From Pseudoroseicyclus_A sp041714655 (lineage in GTDB: Bacteria > Pseudomonadota > Alphaproteobacteria > Rhodobacterales > Rhodobacteraceae), in contig NZ_CP168219.1 of the NCBI RefSeq assembly GCF_041714655.1, positions 1,054,001 to 1,118,000 on the forward strand: DNA of 64,000 nucleotides, given 5' to 3'. Shown piece after piece: positions 15,547 through 23,276 of this stretch. The notes beneath the pieces are model-generated. The model did no database searches. It was not told where the DNA came from and was given only the letters and a program-made list of their open reading frames with translations. Made by a program: the position numbers and the translations under genes. The stretch's first letter is position 1. Every line of letters begins with the position of its first letter.

Positions 15547-15720
15547 ATGCTTGGCTGGGCTCTCACGTTCCTCGTCGTGGCGATCATCGCCGCTGTGTTC
15601 GGGTTTGGCGGCATCGCGGCCGGTGCCGCGAGCATCGCGCAGATCCTGTTCTTCATCTTCCTCGTCCTCTTCCTCGTCGCCGCCATCGCCGGCGCGCTCC
15701 GGGGCCGCCCGCCGATGTGA
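15547..15720 (+). CDS. DUF1328 (YtjA-like) small membrane protein
   Basis: A 57-residue protein, two hydrophobic helices (residues 3-24 and 29-50), beginning MLGWALTFLVVAIIAAVFGF, which is the standard DUF1328 start. TAGGAGG lies 6 nt before the ATG. Function unknown; homologues are induced by envelope or osmotic stress. It follows an EcfG promoter and precedes dps. Confidence 0.9.
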   Translation: MLGWALTFLVVAIIAAVFGFGGIAAGAASIAQILFFIFLVLFLVAAIAGALRGRPPM

Positions 15721-15743
15721 TCGGCCGGACGAGACGCACCCTC

Positions 15744-15770
15744 ACGGGCGGGGCCATGCCCCGCCCGTTT
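15744..15770 (+). terminator. Hairpin between DUF1328 gene and dps
   Basis: An 11-bp stem (15744-15754 with 15758-15768) with a 3-nt loop is followed by only TT. It may reduce read-through into dps or stabilise the upstream message rather than stop transcription fully. Confidence 0.45.
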
Positions 15771-15792
15771 CATTGAGACGAAGGAGAAGACC

Positions 15793-16266
15793 ATGACCGC
15801 TGCCCAATCGCTCCACACCGGTGTCCGCAACGAGGAAAGCGTCGCCGCCGCGCTCGCGAGCGCGCTGGCCGATACCTACCGGCTGATGGCCAAGACGCAT
15901 ATCTACCACTGGAACCTCGAAGGCCCGCAGTTCTTCGCGATCCACAAGCTGACCGAAGAGCAATACGAGGATCTCTTCGCCGCCGCCGACGAGATGGCCG
16001 AGCGCATCCGCGCCCTGGGGCTGAAGGCGCCGGCGACGATTGCCGAGCTGACGACGGGCAATGTCATCGACGAGGCCATCAGCGACTTCGCCGTGACCGA
16101 GGTGGTCAAGAGCCTCGCCGCCGATCACGAGCGCCTGGCGCACCGGCTTCATGCGGTGATCCGCATCGCCGAAGGCCAGAACGATCCGGTGACCGCCGAC
16201 CTGATCACCGCGCGCTCCGCCGCCCATGAGAAAGCCGCCTGGATGCTCCGCGCGACCCTCGGCTGA
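15793..16266 (+). CDS. dps: Dps-family DNA-binding ferritin
   Basis: A 157-residue Dps protein. The inter-subunit ferroxidase residues are visible in KTHIYHWNLEGPQFFAIHKL and EQYEDLFAAADEMAERIRALG (His about 36-39, Asp/Glu about 58-66). Dps oxidises Fe(II) with hydrogen peroxide, stores iron in a 12-mer and protects DNA. AAGGAGAAG precedes the ATG. It is next to phyR and behind the DUF1328 gene and its EcfG promoter, as expected for a general stress gene. Confidence 0.95.
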   Translation: MTAAQSLHTGVRNEESVAAALASALADTYRLMAKTHIYHWNLEGPQFFAIHKLTEEQYEDLFAAADEMAERIRALGLKAPATIAELTTGNVIDEAISDFAVTEVVKSLAADHERLAHRLHAVIRIAEGQNDPVTADLITARSAAHEKAAWMLRATLG

Positions 16267-16279
16267 GCCGATAAAAAGA

Positions 16280-16304
16280 GCCCGCCGGAGCAAATCCGGC
16301 GGGC
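16280..16304 (+). terminator. Terminator after dps
   Basis: A 10-bp stem (16280-16289 with 16295-16304) and 5-nt loop lie 14 bp after the dps stop; on the minus strand the stem is followed by TTTTTAT, so it also acts toward dps from the phyR side. A second stem (16314-16324 with 16343-16353) lies just past the phyR stop. Confidence 0.7.
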
Positions 16305-16369
16305 CCGAGAAACCAGCGCCGCCCGCAGGACTGAAATAGGGTGGGCGGCGCTGAAACTGGTTTGCGAGG

Positions 16370-17182
16370 TCAGGCGTGCAGCGTCTCCGTCGACGAGAAG
16401 AAGCTGGCCTGGCTGACGGCCGAGCGCACCTGATCTTCCGAATAGGGCTTGGTGATGACGAAGGCCGGCTCCGGCCGTTCGCCCGTCAGGAGCCGCTCGG
16501 GGAAGGCGGTGATGAAGATCACCGGAATGTCGCCCGCGAGCCCGAGGATCTCGTTCACCGCCTCGATGCCCGACGAGCCGTCGGCGAGCTGGATGTCCGA
16601 GAGGATCAGATCGGGCTTCTCCTTCTTGAAGAGCTCGACCGCCTCGGTATGCGTCCGCGCCACGCCGGTGATGGCATGGCCCATGTCGGCGACGATGTCC
16701 TGGATATCCATGGCGATGATCGGCTCGTCCTCGATGACGAGCACGCGGCCGGTGATGCTCTCTTCCATCTCGCGGCGGGCGGTGTCGATCAGATGACGGA
16801 CCTCGCTCTCCTCGATCTCCATGATCGTGGCGATGTCGCCGGCCGAGAACTCCTCGATGGTGTAGAGGAGCAGCGCCTCGCGGGTGTTCGTGGTCAGCCG
16901 TGCCATATGGCTCTGGGCGCGGCGGGCGAGCCCGTTGTCGCCTTCGCCGACAGGAGCGCCGGAGGAGCTCCAGATCAGATGGAAGGCACGGAAGAGCGCG
17001 ACCTTCTTGGAGTGCCCCTGATCGAAGACGGATCTGTCGGTCAGAAGTGCTTCCAGCGTGGCCGCCACATAGTTGTCACCGCTCGTCTGGCTCCCGGTCA
17101 GCGCACGCGCATAGCGGCGCAGATAGGGCAGAAGATCTGCAACGGCGACGGAGAGAAACGACGGCTCAGTGGCCTGCGACAT
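16370..17182 (-). CDS. phyR: General stress response regulator PhyR
   Basis: A 270-residue protein with an N-terminal sigma-factor-like domain (residues 10-140, sigma2- and sigma4-like) and a C-terminal receiver (145-265). The receiver has the acidic pair Glu151/Asp152, phosphoacceptor Asp196 (LILSDIQL) and Lys245. Phosphorylated PhyR mimics sigma and pulls NepR away from EcfG, freeing the stress sigma factor. It is divergent from nepR-ecfG, with a double EcfG promoter between them, giving positive feedback. Confidence 0.97.
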   Translation of the reverse strand: MSQATEPSFLSVAVADLLPYLRRYARALTGSQTSGDNYVAATLEALLTDRSVFDQGHSKKVALFRAFHLIWSSSGAPVGEGDNGLARRAQSHMARLTTNTREALLLYTIEEFSAGDIATIMEIEESEVRHLIDTARREMEESITGRVLVIEDEPIIAMDIQDIVADMGHAITGVARTHTEAVELFKKEKPDLILSDIQLADGSSGIEAVNEILGLAGDIPVIFITAFPERLLTGERPEPAFVITKPYSEDQVRSAVSQASFFSSTETLHA

Positions 17183-17208
17183 TTTTTACCCCTTTTAGTA
17201 CTTTTCGC

Positions 17209-17240
17209 GGAACCGAACGTGCCGGATAGCGTTTGGTTCC
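17209..17240. promoter_or_regulatory. Overlapping divergent EcfG promoters of phyR and nepR-ecfG
   Basis: Plus strand: GGAAC 17209-17213, 16 nt, CGTT 17230-17233, toward nepR. Minus strand: GGAAC 17236-17240, 16 nt, CGTT 17216-17219, toward phyR. Both are perfect consensus and they interlock in 32 bp, so the -35 of each lies outside the -10 of the other. One sigma complex may exclude the other. Confidence 0.85.
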
Positions 17241-17300
17241 GACTGGAGCAGAAAAAAACGTAGCTAGACGTCAGTGGTGCGAAAGGTGCCGAAGGGGACA

Positions 17301-17447
17301 ATGCCTGAAAAACATCAAAAAGACGATCTGGAGCAGATGATCGATAGCAACCTCCGCAGGGTCTTCCAGCAAGAGGTTGAACGTGAGCTTCCCGATCGAT
17401 TTGTCGAGCTGCTGAAGCAGCTCAAGGAGCAGGACAGCCATCCATGA
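17301..17447 (+). CDS. nepR: Anti-sigma factor NepR
   Basis: A 48-residue protein opening at an ATG with GAAGGGGA upstream. Its core LRRVFQQEVERELPDRFVELLKQL (residues 19-42, quoted as overlapping motif LPDRF and surrounding helices) is the NepR signature. NepR binds EcfG and keeps it off core polymerase until phospho-PhyR takes NepR away. It is short compared with usual 60-residue homologues, mainly at both flanks. Its stop overlaps the ecfG start (ATGA), the normal coupled arrangement. Confidence 0.92.
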   Translation: MPEKHQKDDLEQMIDSNLRRVFQQEVERELPDRFVELLKQLKEQDSHP

Positions 17448-18070
17448 GCTCTGCTCGCAAACGTCCGGATGACAAGGGACAGGGCAACAAGGGCCCGGGC
17501 GACAAGGAGGCGATGGATCCGCGCGACGAGATCCTCGTGCACCTTCCCTCGCTCCGAGCCTTCGCCGTGTCGCTGACCCGGAATTCATCGGCCGCCGACG
17601 ATCTGGTGCAGGACACCATCGTCAACGCCTGGCGGGCGATCGACAGCTTCAAGCCCGGCACCAACATGCGTGCCTGGCTCTTCACCATCCTGCGCAACGC
17701 CTTCTATTCGGGCCGGCGCAAGATGAAGTACGAGGTCGCCGATGCAGACGGCGTCATGGCGGCGAGCCTCTCGGTCAAGCCGCAGCATGACGGGCGCCTC
17801 GCGCTCAACGACTTCCGCAAGGCCTTCACCGAATTGCCCGACGAGCAGCGCGAGGCGCTGGTTCTGGTCGGCGCCTCGGGGATGACCTACGAGGAAGCGG
17901 CCGAGACCTGCGGCGTCGCCGTCGGGACCATCAAGTCCCGCGTCTTCCGCGGCCGTGCCCGGCTGGTCGAGATCCTGCAGCTTTCCGATGATGAACCGCT
18001 TGAGATGACCGACGCCGCCACGCTCGCCGTGGTGACCGACGGGCGGCAATCTCGGAAGGCGGCCTTTTGA
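17444..18070 (+). CDS. ecfG: General stress sigma factor EcfG
   Basis: A 208-residue ECF sigma factor. Sigma-2 is at about residues 28-95 (SAADDLVQDTIVNAWRAIDSF) and sigma-4 at about 120-180 (LPDEQREALVLVGASGMTYEEAA...VGTIKSRVFRGRARL). It recognises GGAAC-N16/17-CGTT promoters. Position between nepR and a sensor kinase, with phyR divergent, identifies it as EcfG rather than another ECF group. The end overlaps the kinase start (TTGA). Confidence 0.96.
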   Translation: MSSARKRPDDKGQGNKGPGDKEAMDPRDEILVHLPSLRAFAVSLTRNSSAADDLVQDTIVNAWRAIDSFKPGTNMRAWLFTILRNAFYSGRRKMKYEVADADGVMAASLSVKPQHDGRLALNDFRKAFTELPDEQREALVLVGASGMTYEEAAETCGVAVGTIKSRVFRGRARLVEILQLSDDEPLEMTDAATLAVVTDGRQSRKAAF

Positions 18071-19815
18071 CGTCTGTCCTCTCGCGGCTGCGCGAGCGAT
18101 CCCATTCGCTCACCTTCCGCATCGCGGCGCTGATGGCCCTTGCGCTTCTGCCCATCGGTCTCATTTCCGTGAACCAGACCTATCTGCTGCTGAAGGAGAC
18201 CGACAAGAATTCGTCGGCCAACCTTCTGTCGCGCACCGCCGAGGCGGCGGCGCGCGAGGCGAGCCACATCCAGGCGGCCTTCGGGGCGGCACGGATGCTG
18301 GCCGCCGCGGCGCCGCTTCTGCGCAACGAGGGCGAACTCTGCGAGGCCGGGCTGGCGCGCTTCCTCGACCGGGCGGACCCCGTGGCCTTCGTCGGCTATG
18401 TCTCGGCTGACGGCATCGTCCAATGCGCCTCCGACGGGGTGGGGACGGATGTCTCCGAGCGGCCGAGCGTGGTCGACATGGTCGAGAACCCGCGCGAGCG
18501 GGCGATGGTCATCGGCGACGGCGCCATCACGCAGCGCGCCGTGGTCGCCGTGGGCGTGCCGGTCATCAGCGCCGAGGGCGACTACAACGGCTTTGTCACC
18601 GTGTCGCTCGAACATGGCGCGCTGGCCGAGGCGATGGTCGACGGCGCCGCCGCCTCCGACCGGCCGATCAACCTCGTCACCTTCAACGCCAGCGGCGAGA
18701 TCCTCACCGCTGGAGAGAATGCGGGCTCGCTCGAGCGGCAGCTTCCGGCCAATGCCGATCTCGCCAATCTCGCGCGCATCGGTCGCACCGCCTTCATCGG
18801 CACGACCGAGTCCGGCCAGAGGCGCTTCTTCGCCGTGGTGCCGATCGAGCAGGGCGTCGTCTTCGCGCTCGGCTCCTGGGCCTACCGCGCCGACAGCGTC
18901 ATCGCCGACGGGCTGCACGTCGCCTATTCGCTGCTCTTCCCCGCCGCCATGTGGCTCGCCGGGCTGGCGGTGGCCTTCTTCTCCGTCCAGGCGATGGTCA
19001 TCAAGCCGACGCGGAACCTGCGGGCCCGGATGCTCATGTTCATGCGCAACCGCCGCATCATCCCGCGCAACCAGAGCCCCTGGGAGCCGCAGGAGCTCGT
19101 CGACATGGACGAGACCTGGCAGCTTCTGGCCGAAAGCGTGCTGCGCGACGAGGCGGAGCTTCACAATTCGATCCACCAGAAGACGGTGCTCCTCAAGGAG
19201 GTGCACCACCGGGTGAAGAACAACCTTCAGCTCATCGCCTCGATCATCAACATGAAGATGCGCAAGATGAGCGACCCGGCCGAACGGCGGGTGCTCGTTG
19301 AGCTGCAGCACCGCGTCGCCTCCATCGCGCGGGTGCATCAGAAGCTCTACGAGACCTCGGCGGAAGAGCGGGTCCGCGCTGACGAGCTCTTCTCCGCCAT
19401 CGTCGAGCAGACGGCGGCGGCCGGCGTCGGCGGCGTCAATGCAAGTGGCGCCGAGATCGACCTATCTCAGAACTATGAAGAAGTCGTGCTCTACCCCGAT
19501 CAGGCGGTGCCGATGGGGCTCGCCCTGTCGGAGCTGGTGATGAACGCCTTCAAGTATATCGGCGCGCCAGAGGGCGAGACCCCGTGGATCGCCATCGACC
19601 TGCACACAGACGAGAGTGGCGGCGCGGTGCTCGACATCCGCAACAGTGTGCCCCCCGCCGGCGACGCGCCGGAGCCTCGCGGCGATGGCCTCGGCAGCAA
19701 GCTCGTCAACGCCTTTGCCCGCCAGCTCGGCGGCACCTTGAGCGAAACCAACGACGGCCGCGAACACCGCACCGTCCTGTCCTTCCCCATCGCCGCCTTC
19801 CAGGATGCAGCCTGA
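18067..19815 (+). CDS. HisKA_2-type membrane sensor histidine kinase, likely PhyR kinase
   Basis: A 582-residue kinase. A membrane helix (residues 15-35) leads to an extracytoplasmic cache-like sensor (about 40-280), a second helix (285-308), and a HisKA_2 dimerisation domain with EVHHRVKNNLQ (phospho-His at 380 or 381) followed by an ATPase domain with LSELVMNAFKY as N box and GDGLG as G box. HisKA_2/HWE kinases are the usual PhyR phosphodonors. It starts at TTG overlapping the ecfG stop, so it is translated with the stress sigma factor. The signal it senses is unknown. Confidence 0.93.
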   Translation: MTSVLSRLRERSHSLTFRIAALMALALLPIGLISVNQTYLLLKETDKNSSANLLSRTAEAAAREASHIQAAFGAARMLAAAAPLLRNEGELCEAGLARFLDRADPVAFVGYVSADGIVQCASDGVGTDVSERPSVVDMVENPRERAMVIGDGAITQRAVVAVGVPVISAEGDYNGFVTVSLEHGALAEAMVDGAAASDRPINLVTFNASGEILTAGENAGSLERQLPANADLANLARIGRTAFIGTTESGQRRFFAVVPIEQGVVFALGSWAYRADSVIADGLHVAYSLLFPAAMWLAGLAVAFFSVQAMVIKPTRNLRARMLMFMRNRRIIPRNQSPWEPQELVDMDETWQLLAESVLRDEAELHNSIHQKTVLLKEVHHRVKNNLQLIASIINMKMRKMSDPAERRVLVELQHRVASIARVHQKLYETSAEERVRADELFSAIVEQTAAAGVGGVNASGAEIDLSQNYEEVVLYPDQAVPMGLALSELVMNAFKYIGAPEGETPWIAIDLHTDESGGAVLDIRNSVPPAGDAPEPRGDGLGSKLVNAFARQLGGTLSETNDGREHRTVLSFPIAAFQDAA

Positions 19816-19825
19816 TGGGGAGGGC

Positions 19826-21505
19826 ATGAGCGGCGCAGAAGGCACACAGAATGAGGCCGGGCAGCCGGCTGCGGGAGGACTGACACCGGCGCAGGCGCAG
19901 AAGCCGTCAGCAGGGGCGTCTGCCGGCTCGCCCACGCTCGCCCCCGTCGCCGGGCCGACCCTCGGGCCGGCCGAGGGCGCCGGCCGCATCCGGCTTCTCA
20001 TCACCGCCGAGGAGGCCTATCCGACCTTCGAGCGGCTCGTCCTTTCCGCCGAGCGCGAGATCGTCATGGGGTTTCGCATCTTCGATCCCCAGACAGAGCT
20101 GCGCTCGGCCGAGGGGCTGGCCATCGGCCGCACTTGGGTCGACCTTCTCGTTCATGCGCTCCGCCGCGGCGTGGACATCCGGCTCTGGCTCTCCGATTTC
20201 GACGGCGCTGCGGCGACGGATCTCCATCAGGGCACCTGGAAGACCGTGAGCATTCTCACCGGCATCCGCGAGCTTGCGGGGGCGGAGGCGCCCGGCACGC
20301 TGACCGTGTTGCCGCGCCTGCACCCCTCGCGCCCGGGGACGCTGGCGCGCGTGCTGCTGACGCCGCTGATCCGCACGCGCCTGTCGAAGGTCGCCCGCGA
20401 GGCGCTGAAGGAGAAGCGCGAGGGCCATGGGCAGGGGCTGAAGACCATGCCCGGCGTCAGCGCCATGCTCCGGCGCCGCTTCGGGCAGGGGATGCCCTCC
20501 TGGCCCGTGACGCATCACCAGAAGCTCGCCTCCGTCGACGGCCGCTGGCTCTATATCGGCGGGCTCGATCTCAACGAGCGCCGCTGGGACACGCGCGGCC
20601 ATGACCAGGTCTCGCAAGGCACCTGGCACGATCTGCAGGTGCTGATCGACGATCCCGGCCTCGCCGAGGCCGGGCGGGCGCATCTGGAGAATTTCGACGA
20701 TGTGACCGAGGCACGCGCCGATCCGGTGCCGGCGGCGGGTCTCTTGCGGACCATCTCCGCCCGGCGGCGCAAGTCGCATCCCTTCCGGCTCGGCCCGAAG
20801 AAGGTCGTCACCGAGATCGAGACGCGCCACCATGCGCGCATCAAGCGCGCCACGCGGCTCATCTATCTGGAAACGCAGTTCTTCCGCGACCGGGATCTGG
20901 CGCGGGCGCTCGCCGCGCGGGCGCGGGAGGTTCCCGACCTCAAGCTGATCCTCGTCATGCCCGCGGCGCCCGAGACGGCCGCCTTCGACGATCCGCCCAC
21001 GCTCGACGCGCGTTACGGCGATTATCTGCAGCTCGCCTGCCTCGACATCGTCCGCGCCGCCTTCGGCGAGGAGCGGATGCTGGTTGCGAGCCCGGTGCAG
21101 CCGCGCGTCTGCCGTGACGACGATTGCCCGGCGCCGCGCGCCTGCCTCGCCGGCGCGCCGATCGTCTATCTGCATTCCAAGCTCTCGGTCTTCGACGGGG
21201 CGGCGGCGATCCTGTCCTCCGCCAATCTGAACGGCCGCTCGCTCCATTGGGATACCGAGGCCGGCGTCGAGCTGACGGCGGAGGACGAGGTGTCCCATAT
21301 CCGCAAGCGCATTCAGGAGATGTGGCTCGGCGAACCGGCCGAGCTCCATCCGCTCGACGATGCCTTCGATCACTGGGTGGAGGCCGTCCACCGCAATGCC
21401 GCCGAGCCGCCGTCCGAGCGGCACGGCTTTCTCGTGCCCTACGATCCCGCCGCCGCCCGCGCCCAGGCCGTGCCGCTGCCGCTCGTCCCGCCGGAAATGG
21501 TCTGA
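19826..21505 (+). CDS. Phospholipase D-family protein (two HKD motifs)
   Basis: A 559-residue PLD-superfamily protein. The two catalytic motifs are HHQKLASVDGRWLYIGGLDL (about residue 231) and LHSKLSVFDGAAAILSSANL (about 450). The domain resembles cardiolipin synthase or phosphatidyltransferase enzymes, although no membrane anchor is seen at the N-terminus, which is instead a Pro/Ala/Gly-rich linker of 50 residues. ATG 19826 is preferred over 19805 because GGGGAGGG precedes it. It follows the kinase gene by 10 bp, so it is the fourth gene of the EcfG operon and probably remodels lipids under stress. Confidence 0.88.
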   Translation: MSGAEGTQNEAGQPAAGGLTPAQAQKPSAGASAGSPTLAPVAGPTLGPAEGAGRIRLLITAEEAYPTFERLVLSAEREIVMGFRIFDPQTELRSAEGLAIGRTWVDLLVHALRRGVDIRLWLSDFDGAAATDLHQGTWKTVSILTGIRELAGAEAPGTLTVLPRLHPSRPGTLARVLLTPLIRTRLSKVAREALKEKREGHGQGLKTMPGVSAMLRRRFGQGMPSWPVTHHQKLASVDGRWLYIGGLDLNERRWDTRGHDQVSQGTWHDLQVLIDDPGLAEAGRAHLENFDDVTEARADPVPAAGLLRTISARRRKSHPFRLGPKKVVTEIETRHHARIKRATRLIYLETQFFRDRDLARALAARAREVPDLKLILVMPAAPETAAFDDPPTLDARYGDYLQLACLDIVRAAFGEERMLVASPVQPRVCRDDDCPAPRACLAGAPIVYLHSKLSVFDGAAAILSSANLNGRSLHWDTEAGVELTAEDEVSHIRKRIQEMWLGEPAELHPLDDAFDHWVEAVHRNAAEPPSERHGFLVPYDPAAARAQAVPLPLVPPEMV

Positions 21506-21571
21506 GGCAGGGCAGGGGCCGCAGGAGGCCGCGTCCTTCGCCACGGTCACACGCCACTCAGCGAAAAAGAA

Positions 21572-21598
21572 AAGGGCCGCACCAATGGTGCGGCCCTT
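21572..21598. terminator. Bidirectional terminator between PLD and PRC-repeat genes
   Basis: A 12-bp stem (21572-21583 with 21587-21598) and 3-nt loop, with an A-rich 5' flank and pyrimidine-rich 3' flank, sits between convergent genes. Confidence 0.8.
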
Positions 21599-21631
21599 CC
21601 CTTTGGGTCTGACGACCCGGATGGATCAGAG

Positions 21632-23047
21632 TTATTCCATCTCGGTGTATTCGTCGGCGCGGGCCTTGAGCTGGTCTTCGGTCGCGGCTACGAAGATGCG
21701 CAGGTCATCGCCGGCTTCGTCGCGCAGGATCTGCAGCTCTTCGAAGCCCACTTCCACGCGGTCCTGGCCGATGCCGAGGAACCCGCCGACGTCGATCAGC
21801 GCGTACTCGATCATGCCGTCATCGGAGAGAACCACGTCGGCAACCTTGCCGATCCGGTCATCTTCCGTGCCGAACACCGGGGCGCCCTGCAGGTCTTCCG
21901 CCGTCAGGGCCGCAGCCTCGACATTGGCATAGCCTTCCATCTCCATCGACGGGGCATCCCAGAGGTCACGATCGCCTTCGGCAACCATGGTGTCATCCGC
22001 CATGTCGGCGTCTTCCATGGTGGCGTCGTCTTCGGCAACCATGGTGTCTTCGCCAGCGTCAGCCGGCTCTTCCATGGTGGCATCGCCTTCGGCCACGACG
22101 GTCTCGTCGGTCATGTCGGCGTCTTCCTCGACGGCGGCATCGCCTTCGGCCACGACGGTCTCGTCGGTCATGTCGGCGTCTTCTTCGACGGCGGCATCAC
22201 CTTCGGCCACGACGGTCTCATCGGTCATGTCGGCGTCTTCCTCGACGGCGGCATCACCCTCCGCCACGACGGTTTCATCCGTCATGTCGGCGTCTTCTTC
22301 GATCGCAGCTTCGCCTTCGGCGACCATGGTGTCGTCTTCGCCTTCGAGCACATCGCCCGATTCGACGGTGGCGTCGGCTTCGGCCATCGCGGTGTCATCG
22401 ACCGCGACGTCGCTTTGGGCTTCGACCTCGCCTTCGGCGACCATCGTGTCGTCGCCCATGGCATCGGCTTCGGTGCCCTCTTCGAGCGCGTCATCGCCTT
22501 CGGCGACGAGCGTGCCGCCTTCGACGTTTTCGTCCATGACGGCGTCGTCATCGGCGTCCATCGAGGTGTCGGCCACCTCGTCGGTCATGACCTCGCCCTC
22601 TTCGTAGGCGGACTGGTTCTCCAGCGTGGCACGGTCGCCCGCGTAGACGACGAAGAAGTTATCGTCGCCGCCGTTCTCGGTGTAGAAGCTGAGCTCCTCG
22701 AGCTGCGTGGCCACGACCTTCTCGCCGATGCCGAGGAAGCCGCCGACGTCGATCAGGACGGAGGTCAGCTCACCGTCGTCGCTGAACACGAGGTCACCGA
22801 CCTCGCCGATGTCGTCCCAGCCGTTCTCAAGGCCGGCCGTGAGTTCGGCGCCGTCTTCGCTGACGTAGACGCGCTTGCCGATCAGCTCCTGAGCTTCGAA
22901 GCTGCCGAGTTCGATTTCGACAGCGGCATATTGCTCGTCGGCCAGCACAGCCGCGTCACCGTTGTCGATCGCATCTGCCGTTTCCTGAGCCACGGCCGGT
23001 CCGGCCAGGATCGCGAGAGCGGCGATAATGGAATGAGAGGTCCTCAT
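21632..23047 (-). CDS. Secreted protein with two PRC-barrels around an acidic tandem repeat
   Basis: A 471-residue exported protein. Residues 1-20 are a signal peptide ending AVAQE. One PRC-barrel is at about 48-140 and a second at 378-465; both contain the same DVGGFLGIG segment. The middle (about 145-360) is extremely acidic and repetitive, with units of about 19 residues rich in Asp, Glu, Ala and Met (VVAEGD, ADMTDE). The predicted charge suggests a disordered, cation-binding or osmotic-buffer segment in the periplasm. An EcfG-like box lies upstream, in line with the neighbouring stress genes. No specific function is known to me. Confidence 0.88.
   Translation of the reverse strand: MRTSHSIIAALAILAGPAVAQETADAIDNGDAAVLADEQYAAVEIELGSFEAQELIGKRVYVSEDGAELTAGLENGWDDIGEVGDLVFSDDGELTSVLIDVGGFLGIGEKVVATQLEELSFYTENGGDDNFFVVYAGDRATLENQSAYEEGEVMTDEVADTSMDADDDAVMDENVEGGTLVAEGDDALEEGTEADAMGDDTMVAEGEVEAQSDVAVDDTAMAEADATVESGDVLEGEDDTMVAEGEAAIEEDADMTDETVVAEGDAAVEEDADMTDETVVAEGDAAVEEDADMTDETVVAEGDAAVEEDADMTDETVVAEGDATMEEPADAGEDTMVAEDDATMEDADMADDTMVAEGDRDLWDAPSMEMEGYANVEAAALTAEDLQGAPVFGTEDDRIGKVADVVLSDDGMIEYALIDVGGFLGIGQDRVEVGFEELQILRDEAGDDLRIFVAATEDQLKARADEYTEME
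22085..22312 (-). repeat. Tandem 57-bp coding repeat (4 near-identical units)
   Basis: Four consecutive 57-bp units encode residues 246-321 of the PRC protein; each gives a 19-residue block with the core EEDADMTDETVVAEG. Two more diverged units extend the array to 21974. Units differ mainly at silent positions, which suggests recent expansion with selection on the protein. Confidence 0.9.
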
Positions 23048-23082
23048 GGTGTTCCTCCTGCAATGTCTTGCACAGTTTCTCC

Positions 23083-23137
23083 GGCAGGGATCCCTGCCTT
23101 GTATGCCGCTTCAACTCGCCATCTCGGGGAAGGTTCC
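23083..23137 (-). promoter_or_regulatory. EcfG-like promoter and palindrome before the PRC-repeat gene
   Basis: On the minus strand GGAAC (23133-23137) is followed after 16 nt by AGTT (23113-23116), one base from the EcfG -10 CGTT. Downstream, in the leader, lies a perfect 16-bp palindrome, GGCAGGGATCCCTGCC (23083-23098). The rest of the 229-bp gap up to 23276 shows nothing else clear. Confidence 0.45.
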
Positions 23138-23276
23138 GCGCTGTGCCGCGACAATTGCGGCGCGCGCTCATGACCCTGCGGTCATGCGCGGAATCATGCT
23201 TATCTTACGCAAGGAAAAGCGAAAATCCGCGCCCTGTCGTCGTTCCGTCGCGGCCCCGGTTGGAACCCCGGGGGGC

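Noticed and set aside
19907..21550. A 547-codon minus-strand frame opposite the PLD gene
   Set aside because: It is antisense to two HKD motifs, has no family-like sequence, and mirrors codon bias of the real gene.
22085..22312. Regular 57-bp repeats as a possible CRISPR array
   Set aside because: The units are contiguous without spacers and lie in frame in a protein-coding gene.
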